Shown in pieces: positions 25,691 to 34,509 of a DNA stretch of 64,000 nt. The stretch is from JAGWAJ01 sp026707615 (GTDB lineage Bacteria > Acidobacteriota > Vicinamibacteria > Vicinamibacterales > UBA8438), in NCBI GenBank assembly GCA_965207595.1, contig CBDBMW010000013.1, positions 558,001 to 622,000 on the forward strand, read 5' to 3'. The notes under the pieces are model-generated. The model did not search any database and had not been told where the DNA came from. It saw only the letters and a program-made list of their open reading frames with translations. The stretch's first letter is position 1, and every line of letters begins with the position of its first letter. The translations under genes were made by a program, and so were the position numbers.

Positions 25691-26959
25691 CTACCGGCAC
25701 TCCCGGGTCTGCACCTCGGCCTCGATGATGACGCCGCACACGTGGCTGGTGTACTCGAAGGGGTCGCCGTCGAAGAGGACGAGATCGGCGTCCTTGCCGA
25801 TCTCGATCGAGCCCACGCGGTCGTCGACGCCCAGGATGCGCGCGGCGCCCAGGGTGACCGCTTCGAGCGCCCGCTCGGAGCCGAGGCCGTTGGCGGCGGC
25901 GATGGCGGCCTCCCACAGCAGCACGCGCGTCTTGGGCACGTAGCCCTCGAAACCGGACTGGATGGCGAACGGGATGCCGGCCTCGGCGAGCCGGGCCGCG
26001 GTCTCGAACGAGCCGTTCCGCACGCGGCTCATCGGCGGGTGCACGAGGACGGGCACGCCGGCGGCGCGGATCTCGTCCAGCAGCAGGTACGCCTCGGCCG
26101 CGCTGTCGAGCACGAGGTCGAAGCCGAACTCGCTCTGCAGCCGGAGCGCCGCGGCGATGTCGGTGGCGCGGTCGGCGGTGACCAGCAGCGAGAGCTCGCC
26201 GTCGAGCACCCGGCCCAGCACCTCGCTGGTCAGGTCGGGGGCAGGCGGCGCCCCGCCCGCGTCGTCCGCCGCCGCGCTGCGCATCCGCTCGGCGTGCGCC
26301 TGCGCGGCGAACAGCGCGCCGCGCAGCATCGCCACGCCCTTGGAGGACGTGCCCGGCGAGGCGAAGTTGGCCGCCACCGCGTTGCCGAGGGTGGCGGCCA
26401 GCATGCGGGCCGGGACCATCGTGGCCTCCGCCACGTTGCGGCCGTGGGTCTTGACGATCATCGTCTGGCCGCTGATGAGTGCCCCGGGGCCGTGCCCGGT
26501 GTGGAGCGTCGTGACGCCGTGGAGGCGGACCCACTCGACCAGCATCTCGGTCGCGTCGTAGGCGTCGACGGCGCGCAGCTCGGGCTGGATGGGGGCCGAG
26601 GTATCCAACTGGTCCTGATCGCGGACCGCCCCCACGTTGCTGTTCAGGGCGCCGGAGAGCCCGACGACGGAGTGCGCATCGACCAGGCCGGGCGTTACGA
26701 CGGCCGCTTCCAGCACCTCGACGCCGTCGGGCAGCGTCGCCTCGTCCGCGGGGCCGACCCATTCGATCGTGCCATCGGCGCCGGCGATCACGACCGCGTT
26801 CTCGATCGGCTCCCCGGATACGGTGTGGAGGAGGTCCGCCCGCACCACGACCTGCGCCGCGGCCGGCGGCGCCGCCACGCCGGCCAGGGCCGCGCCCAGC
26901 ACCAGCGGCAACATCGGCAGCAGGACTCCACGGCGTTGCGGGAACGGGTGCCCGGTCAT
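25691..26959 (-). CDS. Secreted amidohydrolase-like protein, apparently without metal ligands
   Basis: 422 residues, with a signal peptide (GVLLPMLPLVLGAALAGVAA) and overall amidohydrolase/imidazolonepropionase-like sequence (VVTPGLVDAHSVVGLSG ... GSIEIGKDADLVLFDGDPFE). The metal-binding HxH reads AHSVV, so the second histidine is absent. The positions matching the downstream histidines and aspartate of its partner read VTADRATD, LVLDSAAEA and IQSGFEG. It is therefore probably a catalytically dead or divergent subunit. Its ATG overlaps the stop of the intact amidohydrolase gene (26956-26959), which implies 1:1 translation and possibly a heteromer. Confidence 0.8.
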   Translation of the reverse strand: MTGHPFPQRRGVLLPMLPLVLGAALAGVAAPPAAAQVVVRADLLHTVSGEPIENAVVIAGADGTIEWVGPADEATLPDGVEVLEAAVVTPGLVDAHSVVGLSGALNSNVGAVRDQDQLDTSAPIQPELRAVDAYDATEMLVEWVRLHGVTTLHTGHGPGALISGQTMIVKTHGRNVAEATMVPARMLAATLGNAVAANFASPGTSSKGVAMLRGALFAAQAHAERMRSAAADDAGGAPPAPDLTSEVLGRVLDGELSLLVTADRATDIAAALRLQSEFGFDLVLDSAAEAYLLLDEIRAAGVPVLVHPPMSRVRNGSFETAARLAEAGIPFAIQSGFEGYVPKTRVLLWEAAIAAANGLGSERALEAVTLGAARILGVDDRVGSIEIGKDADLVLFDGDPFEYTSHVCGVIIEAEVQTRECR

Positions 26960-28275
26960 CGCGCCTCTCCTTCCAGAAGTCGGCGCAGAGCTTCCTCCTC
27001 GGCGGCCGATGTGCGGTAGACATCGTGACCGCCGACGGCATAGCGGCGGTGCTCCGGGTCCGACCGGTCGTAGATGAGCCGCCCCTCGACCCACGTCTGC
27101 TCGACCTTCGTGTAGACGCTGAACGGATCGCCCGAGAGCACCGCGAAGTCGGCGTCCTTGCCCGCCTCGAGCGAGCCGACGCGGTCTTCCACGTCCAGCA
27201 TGCGCGCCGGCACGATGGTCAGCGCCCGGAGCGCCGCGTCGCGCGACATGCCGTTGCGCACCGCCAGCGCCGCGCTCCGCAGCAGCAGCCGGGAATCGGT
27301 GATGAAATCGTCCGTGTTGAAGGCGACGTCCACGCCCGCGCGCTCCAGGATGGCGCCGATCTCCAGCGACCAGTCGAGCGCCTCCTCCTTGCCGCCCGGC
27401 GCGTCGATGAAGGTGATCGACACCGGCACCCCGGCGGCGGCGATCTCGTCGGCCAGCTTCCAGGCCTCCGTGCCGTGCTGCAGGACCACGCGGAAGCCGA
27501 ACTCGTCGCGCAGCCGCAGCACGGTGGCGATGTCGTTGTGGCGGTGCGTGTGGTACTGGACGATGCGGTCGCCGGCCAGCACCTCCGCTAGTGCCTCCAT
27601 GCGCATGTCGCGCCCGGCCGGCGGCTCGTCCTCCGCCCGGCGCCTCTCGACCCAGGCGTGGGCCTCATGGTAGAGGCCGCGCACGAGCGCCGCCGACCGG
27701 GCCCGCGTGCCCGGGAACGGCGGGTTCCGCATCGGGTTCGTGCCGTTCGCCATCTTCATCCCGCCGCAGATGCCGGCCACCGGATCGTCGCAGAACAGCC
27801 AGTCCTCGACCGTGCGGCCGCCGTCCCGGAGCTTGAGGTAGACGGTCTGGCCCGACAGCAGGTGTCCCGACCCCGGCATCACGTTCACCGTGGTGATGCC
27901 GCCGGCCCGCGCGCGCCAGAAGCTGTCGGAGAGGATGTCGATGGAGTCCAGGGCCCGCACGTCGGGATGGAGCGGCGACGAGCCGTCGCCGCCCGACGCG
28001 GAGCCCACGTGGGAGTGGCTGTCCACCAGTCCGGGCAGCAGCACGCGGCCCGTCAGGTCGTGCTCCACCGCGCCTTCCGGCGTGGCCACGTCGGGCCCGC
28101 CGACCTCGACGATGGTGCCGCCCCGGACGACCACGACGCCGGACTCGATTGCCGGCCCCGCAATCGGAAGCACGGTGGCGCCCCGGAAGACCTGGACCTC
28201 GTCCTGCGCCGCCGGCGCCGCAGCGAACGCCGCCAGCGCCAGAGCGGGCAGGAGGATTCGAAGATGGGACTGCAT
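26956..28275 (-). CDS. Secreted amidohydrolase with intact metal site
   Basis: 439 residues. Signal peptide MQSHLRILLPALALAAFAAA, AAQ, then a TIM-barrel amidohydrolase: HSHVGS near residue 70, YHTHRHND near 240, LQHGTEAW near 265 and FNTDDFITDS near 318, which supply the expected His and Asp metal ligands. The C-terminal beta-sandwich reads VGSLEAGKDADFAVLSGDPF. AGGAG 5 nt before the ATG at 28275 fixes the start; the longer open frame has none. It probably hydrolyses a cyclic amide, dipeptide or related bond in the periplasm. It forms an operon with the degenerate paralogue that follows. Confidence 0.87.
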   Translation of the reverse strand: MQSHLRILLPALALAAFAAAPAAQDEVQVFRGATVLPIAGPAIESGVVVVRGGTIVEVGGPDVATPEGAVEHDLTGRVLLPGLVDSHSHVGSASGGDGSSPLHPDVRALDSIDILSDSFWRARAGGITTVNVMPGSGHLLSGQTVYLKLRDGGRTVEDWLFCDDPVAGICGGMKMANGTNPMRNPPFPGTRARSAALVRGLYHEAHAWVERRRAEDEPPAGRDMRMEALAEVLAGDRIVQYHTHRHNDIATVLRLRDEFGFRVVLQHGTEAWKLADEIAAAGVPVSITFIDAPGGKEEALDWSLEIGAILERAGVDVAFNTDDFITDSRLLLRSAALAVRNGMSRDAALRALTIVPARMLDVEDRVGSLEAGKDADFAVLSGDPFSVYTKVEQTWVEGRLIYDRSDPEHRRYAVGGHDVYRTSAAEEEALRRLLEGEAR

Positions 28276-28550
28276 TGCGTCTCCTGAATCGGCGGCGGCG
28301 CCCGCGGCGAGGTGTCGCACCCGCGAGCGCGCTCTGCTTGGTAATACTCTATGCGACGCGGCCCCGACGGCGACCGGCTCGGGGCCTGGCGCGACCTGCC
28401 GGCGCTCGAGGCTGCGGAAGCAGGTACCCCGCTGGTTCTGGGCCGCATCTTGCGGGTGGCGCCCAGGTCTTGATGTCCTCGGGATGACAGCGTCGGTCGA
28501 GGGACGGCGCGGGCTGGATGACCGGCTGGGGATGACCGGGAGGACCTTCG
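28276..28550. other. Divergent intergenic region (275 bp)
   Basis: This lies between the amidohydrolase operon (leftward) and the metzincin gene (rightward). It holds one A+T-rich island (TGGTAATACTCTATG, 28339-28353) in otherwise GC-rich DNA, a likely promoter site, and a short repeated phrase (GGATGACCGG) near 28516 and 28530. No gene is visible. Confidence 0.4.
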
Positions 28551-29621
28551 ATGTCGCGATGGATGGTTGCGTACCTGTCGTTCGTGTCGGTGTTCCTTTC
28601 CGCTTCCGTTGCCGGTCAGCCGAACGGCGACCCGCTGGCGTCCGTTGCTCCATGCGATCTCGTATTCCACGGCCCGGACCATCGCTACAGGGATCCCGAT
28701 CTTCCCGACGCGCCGTTCTCTCACGGCGAGAATCTCCCGGTGGAGTTCCACGTGCACGAGGAGTTTCCGCCGTCACACCGGCCGGTCATCCATGCGGCGG
28801 CCGCCGAGCTGAACAGGCGGGTCGGGTTCCGGATGATAGCCATCCGGGGCGAGATCGACCGCGGAGACCTGCATCGGAGGCGGAACGACTCGAGGAACGT
28901 CATCTACTGGGACGACTACTGGGCGCATTCGGGCGGCATCGAGGTGACCGAGAGCCTGATCATGGAGGCGGCCAGCGTCGACGTCCGGCTCGTCGCCGGC
29001 GCGGAACCGTGGATACGCATCGCGGAGGTGGACGTCCTGGTGTACGGCGAAAAGCCGAACACGGCGGCCGGGCTGCTTCGTATCTTGTTCGGCAGAACGT
29101 TGCGGCGCCTGGGCGTCGAACCGCTCCCGGGCGAGGATGTCGACCTGGCCGTCCTCCAGAGCATGGTGATCGAACGCTTGTCGACCGCGAGTGAAGGGGA
29201 GTTCCACGACATGGTCATCCAGCTGATGTCCGACAAGGACGTGGAGTTGCCGGACCTCGGCGGGGCGAATCCCGACGCCTGGATCCTCGAGAGAATCAAC
29301 GAGGAACGCGGGGGCGCCGAGCCGCTGGCGTCGTTCGACGACCTTCGGCGCTGGTTGATCGACGAGTTCTCCGTCGACGTGGATCGATTCGGCACTTCGG
29401 TCGTGCTGAAGAACCACATGCTGCACGAGTTCGGACACGCGGTCGGCCTGCGTCACTACGGGGACGGGGACCACCTGATGGCCGACCGCGCGTACCAGAT
29501 TCGGGTCAGGCCGAGGGTTCCCGGAGACCTGCTCGTCGAATGGGAGTTCGACGACCTGGCCGTTCACGGGCTCCGGTGCACCTACGACCTGGAACGTCTG
29601 AGACAGTCCAACCCGCTGTAG
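28551..29621 (+). CDS. Secreted matrixin/metzincin-type zinc protease
   Basis: 356 residues. A signal peptide (WMVAYLSFVSVFLSASVAG) precedes a long domain that ends with the extended zinc motif HEFGHAVGLRH near residue 291, followed at the right distance by HLMADRAY, a probable Met-turn. HExxHxxGxxH plus Met-turn defines metzincins. A large insert (about 130-270) lies before the motif. GGGAGG 7 nt before the ATG supports the start. It is probably an extracellular protease; the single cysteine in SVAPCDLVF could act as a cysteine switch, but this is speculation. Confidence 0.82.
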   Translation: MSRWMVAYLSFVSVFLSASVAGQPNGDPLASVAPCDLVFHGPDHRYRDPDLPDAPFSHGENLPVEFHVHEEFPPSHRPVIHAAAAELNRRVGFRMIAIRGEIDRGDLHRRRNDSRNVIYWDDYWAHSGGIEVTESLIMEAASVDVRLVAGAEPWIRIAEVDVLVYGEKPNTAAGLLRILFGRTLRRLGVEPLPGEDVDLAVLQSMVIERLSTASEGEFHDMVIQLMSDKDVELPDLGGANPDAWILERINEERGGAEPLASFDDLRRWLIDEFSVDVDRFGTSVVLKNHMLHEFGHAVGLRHYGDGDHLMADRAYQIRVRPRVPGDLLVEWEFDDLAVHGLRCTYDLERLRQSNPL

Positions 29622-29820
29622 CACGGCCGTAGTCGAGAGACCTGCAAGCCCCTGCCTCCCGCGACCGCAGGGGGCGATCGGGTCGGTCGGCGAGCCCCTC
29701 CGGCGAAGACGGTCCGCCTTTCTCCGGCACCTACCAGTATCGGAAGGGACAAGGGTGGTGCAGCCGTGGCAAGCTCTTGGCCCCTGCCTGCAGGCGACGC
29801 TGACGGCCGGGAGGCGGTCC

Positions 29821-30719
29821 ATGAACGCACTGCAACAGGACCCCGAACGAACGAGGCGCCCGCCGCTCGTGCGCGGCCGTGGCCGCAATCTGGTCCGGCG
29901 ACTCCGCGATTCGATCCGGTTCTACGAAGAGCTGCACCGGGACCACGGGCCAGTCGTGCGGTACCAGGTGCTGCACCTGGAAGTCTGCGGGCTCTTCGAT
30001 GCCGAGCTGATACGGGAGGTGCTCGACGAGCAGCGCGACGCGTTCGACAAGGGGCGCGCGCTGCAACTGTCGCGGGGGATCAGCAACCCGACGGTCATCA
30101 CGGCGAGCGGTCCCGAGCATCGACGGCGGCGCAGGCTGATCCAGCCGTTCTTTCACAGGACGGCGCTCGACCGCTACGTGTCCACCTTCGTGAACAAGGC
30201 GGCGGCGCGGCGGGACACGTGGCGCGAGGGTGCGGTCGTCGACATCTGCTCGGAGGTCCGGGAACTGGTTACGGACATTGCGATCGGTGTCTTCTTCGGC
30301 GACCGAATCGACGTGGACGCGGACGATCTGGAGAGCGCCGCCGAGTACGTGCAGTGGGACTTCGCGATGACGCTGGTTCCCGGGTACAGAGTCATCGAGC
30401 GCTTGCCGTGGCCTCACCTGCGGCGGCTCCGGCGCGCCGGTCGGGTGATCGACGACAAGATTCGAGAGGCGATTCGGCGCGCGTCCGACGACGGTCCGGC
30501 GGCCCACAACGTGATCTCGCTGCTCGTCCACACGCAGAACGAGGACGGAGGCGGACGGGCCTTCAATGACTCGGAAGTGCGGGACGAAACACTGGTGCTG
30601 CTGCTTGCGTCCCAGGAGACCCTCAAGTCCTCGCTGTGCTGGTGCTTCTACCAGCTCGGACGGAACCCCCGCGCTCGCGACCGCATGATCGAGGAGATCG
30701 ACGACGTGCTGGGGTCTTT
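29821..30719 (+). pseudogene. Cytochrome P450, 3' end lost at an IS66 element
   Basis: About 300 residues of a P450 remain: helix B/C region (GISNPTVITASGPEHRRRRR, then LIQPFFHRTAL) and an I-helix-like segment (RDETLVLLLASQETLKSSLC) in which the usual AGxET reads ASQET. The conserved ExxR helix and the heme-ligand cysteine loop, which come after this point, are missing. The frame runs into the IS66 left end at about 30720 and stops at 30795. GGAGG before the ATG at 29821 supports that start over the GTG at 29755. Without heme ligation the product cannot be an active P450. Confidence 0.82.
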
Positions 30720-32494
30720 GGTTAGCGGGCCAGGGCAAGAGCGTCAACTTTTTGACTTGTACAATTTTGCGGAATATGGCATAACGATGGCGTGACGACC
30801 GTCGACCGGAAGTCGCCCCGCGTTGAGGATCTGCACAGCGACCTCGAACGGCTTCAGGAAGAGTTGACCCGGCGGGAGCGGGACGCCGAGAGACTGCAGC
30901 GCGAGAAGACGCGGTTGCAGCGCAAGAGCAGCCGCCTGCAACGAGAGAATGACCGCCTGAAGCAAGAGAACGAGCGTCTGAAACGACAATTGGACGAGGC
31001 ACGCCGGGCGGGTCGCCGGCAGGCGGCGCCGTTTGCCAAGGACCGACCGCAAGGGGAAGGGAAGCGTCCCGGACGGAGGGCCGGTGCGAAGTATGGCCGT
31101 CACGGCTGCCGTCGGCTCCCGCCGCGAGTCGACGAGGTGCACGCGGCGCCGGTTCCGGCGGCGTGTCCGGACTGCGGTGGCGCGGTCGAAGTAACCCGCG
31201 TGGCGTCGCAGTACCAGGAGGAACTGCCGCCGGTGCGTCCGGTGGTGCGGCGCTTCGACATTGAGGTCGGCCACTGCTCGCAGTGTCGGCAGCGGGTTCA
31301 GGGCCGCCACGTTCTGCAGACCTCCGACGCGCTGGGCGCAGCGGGCGTGCAGCTCGGTCCCGGGGTCGTGGCGCTGGTCGTCGAGCTGCACACGGAGCTG
31401 GGGGTGCCGCTGGGGAAGGTGGCGCACCTGCTGCGGACCACGTTCGGCCTGCAGGTCACGCCGGGCGGTCTCTCCCATGTGCTGCACCGGGCCGCGCGCG
31501 CCGCCGCGCCGGCCTACACGGAGTTGTGCGAGCAGGTTCGCAACGCGCCCGTCGTCACGCCGGACGAGACCGGCTGGCGCGTCGGCGGCGAGCGCCACTG
31601 GTTGTGGGTGTTCACCACCCCGGACACGACGGTCTACGCGATCTGCCCCGGCCGCGGCTTCGACGATGCGGCCACGGTGCTGGGGGACCCACTACGCCGG
31701 CGTGCTCGTGCGCGACGGCTGGGCGCCGTACCGCTGCTACGACGGACTTCACCAGACGTGTCTGAATCACCTGCTTCAACGCTGCCGGCAACTCCAGGAG
31801 GATTATCCCAACAGTCCCTGGGCCGGCGAGGTGCGGGCGGTGCTGCTGGCCGGCCTCGACCTGCGCGACCGCTGCAACGCGGGAGAGCTGAGCGAGCACG
31901 GGATGGCAACGGCCCGCGGCCGACTCACGGCCCGCCTCGCTCGGCTGGTCGACGCCCCGCCGCCGCTGGAGGACGCCGAGCGCTTCGCGGCGCACCTCGC
32001 CAACGAATTCCCGGCCGTGTTCCTCTTCCTGTGGGACCCCTCGCTCGACGCCACCAACTGGCGCGCCGAACAGGCCATCCGGCCCGCCGTGGTCATCCGC
32101 AAGGTGTGCGGCGGCAACCGCACCCGCCACGGCGCCGACACCCAGCAGGTCCTCGCCAGCGTCGTGCGCACCGCCCGCCAACGCGCCCTCGACCTGCCTC
32201 CGCTGATCGCCGAGCTGCTGCGCGTCCCGGAACCCGCCGTCCCCGAACTCCTCGGCCTTCCGCCGCCGACCGCATAGGTGGGCATCGTCCGAATCACCGT
32301 CGCCTCGACGCGCGACCGGCCCCGTTCGCACGCCCTGCGCCCGTGCGATGGCCTGTGGTCTCCCGCGGGCTCGCAATCGTGGAGGCAACTCGCAGGAACA
32401 CGCTGTCGCTCCACCAACCTCCTTGTGGGCGCTGTAACCTCCTCGCCTCAAGCCCACTCTCGGCCCGTATTCATTGGCCGATCACCCGGTAACC
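30720..32494 (+). mobile_element. IS66-family insertion sequence (single-transposase, ISBst12-like)
   Basis: About 1.78 kb with one transposase gene. Its outer ends match at the tips: the left reads GGTTAGCGGG from 30720 and the right, on the minus strand, reads GGTTACCGGG from 32494 (9 of 10 identical). No 8-bp target duplication flanks it (GGGTCTTT on the left, GAGTACCT on the right). The left neighbour is a truncated P450 and the right a truncated helicase on the opposite strand, so the element marks a deletion or recombination joint and not a simple insertion. Boundaries are good to a few bases. The 30720-30791 stretch is A+T-rich leader and 32278-32494 is non-coding. Confidence 0.8.
30792..32277 (+). 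pseudogene. IS66-family transposase, frameshifted near 31683
   Basis: The N-terminus is a long coiled coil (LQREKTRLQRKSSRLQREND), followed by a zinc-finger region (CPDCGG ... CSQCRQ), then the IS66 DDE domain (VVTPDETGWRVGGERHWLWV; VLVRDGWAPYRCYDGL; NWRAEQAIRPAVVIRKVCGG). The first frame (GTG start at 30792) leaves the coding path at GGGGGACCC around 31680-31690; the +2 frame then carries the rest to the stop at 32277. Homopolymer slippage of one base explains it: a mutation, a sequencing error or, less likely, recoding. Confidence 0.85.
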
Positions 32495-33486
32495 GAGTAC
32501 CTGATCGGTATGTCTGAATCGTCGCTGGTTCGGTTCATCACGATTAGCCTTCGGCCTGAACTCCGATCGGCGAACTGCAGCGGAACGGGAATCTTCTCGA
32601 TGGGTCCGGCGCCGAGGCGCCTCGATAGATCCCCCGGGTCCCCTATAGTTGCGCTCAGATAGAGCACCTGACTCGCAAGCTTGTACTGTTCCTCGTCAAT
32701 CAGCGGATAGACATATGGACGCAACCAGAGTGCTTCGCGCCCCATGTATAGATTCGCCGTGTGAATGCGCGGCCGCAGACGCTTCCAACGGAACCTCAGG
32801 TCGACATCCGAGTCAAGACAGGAGGAGGAGTCTACGAGCTCCTTGAATCGATCGACCATGGCCACATGGTCGATGAACGACAGGAGCTCCGCCGGCGTGT
32901 CAGGCGCCGTACTCGGGTCGGCGGCATCCGCGAGGACTGCGTACTCGGGGAAACGATCTCGGAGTTCGGGGATCAGCTGGTTGAAGAGATCCTCGTGAGC
33001 CGTCCTAGTGATCATCACAGAGTAGAGGGAATGCAGACAATGCTCCGCCAGATGCGCGTCGTCCATCACTACGAGGTCCGCCGGGTCGACGACCGGGTTT
33101 TGGTTGAAGTACACCCAGTAGTTCATGATTCCGATCTGTCGCGCCCGCTGGTACGCGCGTCGACGACGGGCAGGAATATCTTCGCCGCGACCCTCCATGT
33201 AGGCGACAGGCAGGCCAAGCTCTCCGGCTTCGTCCCGCATTTGACGAGCCAGTGTCTTGTTCGCGGAGAGGATGACCGCCTTCCGACTGGATTCTAGCCA
33301 GGTTCCTGCGATTAGAAGCGCTATCAGAGTCTTTCCGGCGCCGGTGGGAAGCTCGATGCCGACGTTCGGCGTCTGACAGTAATCGCGCTCGTAGGCCGTC
33401 AGGATGTGTTGCTGCGCGGGCCAGAGAGTTTTGAACTTCCCGGAGCGCAGGGATGCAAGGTAACCCGCGAAGTCACGGTTGGGCAT
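32482..33486 (-). pseudogene. Superfamily 2 helicase N-terminal fragment (XPD/DinG-like), truncated by the IS66 element
   Basis: 334 codons, of which those from 33486 down to about 32495 are native. Walker A is GIELPTGAGKTLIALLIAG near residue 46 and the Walker B-like box is VVMDDAHLAEHCLHSL near 138, a DDAH variant. Motif III is LYLSATIGDPGDLS near 288. The whole second RecA domain that should follow is gone; the last residues come from IS66 DNA. DDAH plus the long inter-motif insert recalls Rad3/XPD-like helicases of defence or repair systems. Which system it belonged to cannot be told. Confidence 0.75.
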
Positions 33487-33975
33487 TGGCGATGGTCCTC
33501 GGTCGGCCCGCGGAGCAAGCGGCCGGATGGTGCGTCAGTTCAGGGGCTCCACAGCGCATGTTGGCAGCGTGGTCGTGTCAGGGTTTTCGGGTCAGCTTGG
33601 GGGTCACATGCACGGCCGGCGACCGCCGGTGCAGCGGGCGGCGACAAGTGGTCCTTTGGGGTAACGGTGGCCATCAGGCGGGTTTCGGGTACACATTACG
33701 GAGTCTATCGCGACCGCGGTTGCCGGTGTTGCTCGGACGGCGGCGCTAGTGGCGGGGATCCGAACGGTGCGCGAAAGCGCGGGATCTGCGCGAAAGCGGG
33801 GGATCGAGGCTGGCCGCCGATGGCGGAGATGCGCATCGCGAGCACGGGCGAGAGGACGCCGATGACGGTGTCGCCCGTAGTTGGGCGGGCGGACCGTGGA
33901 GGAGGGTGGCGGGATCGAGCGTCTGCCGGAGGGCATCGGGGCTTCGGGGCCGGACGGGAGGTGCGGTGGCGGATG
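33487..33975. other. Decayed, gene-free stretch (about 490 bp)
   Basis: No convincing gene. Its base composition is less extreme than that of its neighbours. It includes an A+T-rich patch (GGTACACATTACGGAG, near 33690) that could be the promoter of the leftward helicase, and a near-repeat TGCGCGAAAGCG at about 33769 and 33787. It probably represents eroded sequence between the two helicase remnants. Confidence 0.4.
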
Positions 33976-34403
33976 GGCGTGCTAGACGAGTTGACAGCGG
34001 ACGGATAGGCTGGGGACAGGGTGTTCACGCTGTACGCGGGCACCACGCATTTCCTGCGGTGGGTTCCTACGGGAACGCGGCGGCCGGCGCCTGCTGTGCG
34101 TCTCGGGACGTGGCGGCGAGATTCCAGCCGCTGACAGCCCGGGTGTCGGGCGCCCGATCGACGGCGAACAGGTGAAGCGCCGTTTCCGGGACGGCGATGC
34201 CGATCTGCTGCTGTGCACCGACGCCGCCGCCGAGGAGTTGAGCTTCCAGTTCTGCGGCGCCTCGTCAACTACGACATACCCTGGAACCCGATGGGGGTCG
34301 AACAGCGGATCGGCCGCGCCGACCGGGTCGGCCAGCGTCACGGCACCAACCGAGTGGTTCAACTTGCACTACGAGGCCACGGTCGAGGCGGCCGTATACC
34401 GCG
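33976..34403 (+). pseudogene. SNF2-family helicase C-terminal domain remnant, 5' side of the IS21 insertion
   Basis: Read through several frame changes, this encodes the SNF2 helicase-C domain: VLDELTADG, stop, AGDRVFTLYAGTTHFLR; then VSGRGGEI and VKRRFRDGDADLLLCTDAAA; then LVNYDIPWNPMGVEQRIGRA (motif VI); then NLHYEATVEAAVYRA. Disabling lesions are a TAG at 34003-34005 and shifts near 34080, 34260 and 34350. The last codon is cut by the IS21 element, and the reading continues exactly at 37051. The N-terminal ATPase half is not recognisable upstream. The gene was therefore already dying, or died after insertion. Confidence 0.75.
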
Positions 34404-34509
34404 TGTTCAACGACAATTACTTTTGCCGGTCGTCGAGGAGGTGATCGGCCCTCCGCGGGAGGCGCCCGCGAGACGTGTGACACTGCCCGTTTTCCTGGTG
34501 GAGGACGGG

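Noticed and set aside
29755..29820. GTG at 29755 as the P450 start
   Set aside because: The ATG at 29821 has GGAGG 6 nt upstream and begins just before recognisable P450 sequence.
33487..34140. Several short ORFs on both strands (60-200 codons)
   Set aside because: No motif, no ribosome binding site, and part of the region reads as decayed SNF2 helicase.
34456..34490. IS21 left end at TGTGACACTGCC (about 34476)
   Set aside because: It does not match the right terminus. The TGTTC end at 34404 matches 19 of 25 bases, is flanked by CCGCG on both sides and restores the helicase frame. The apparent helicase similarity of VVEEVIGPP at 34430-34456 is therefore taken as chance.
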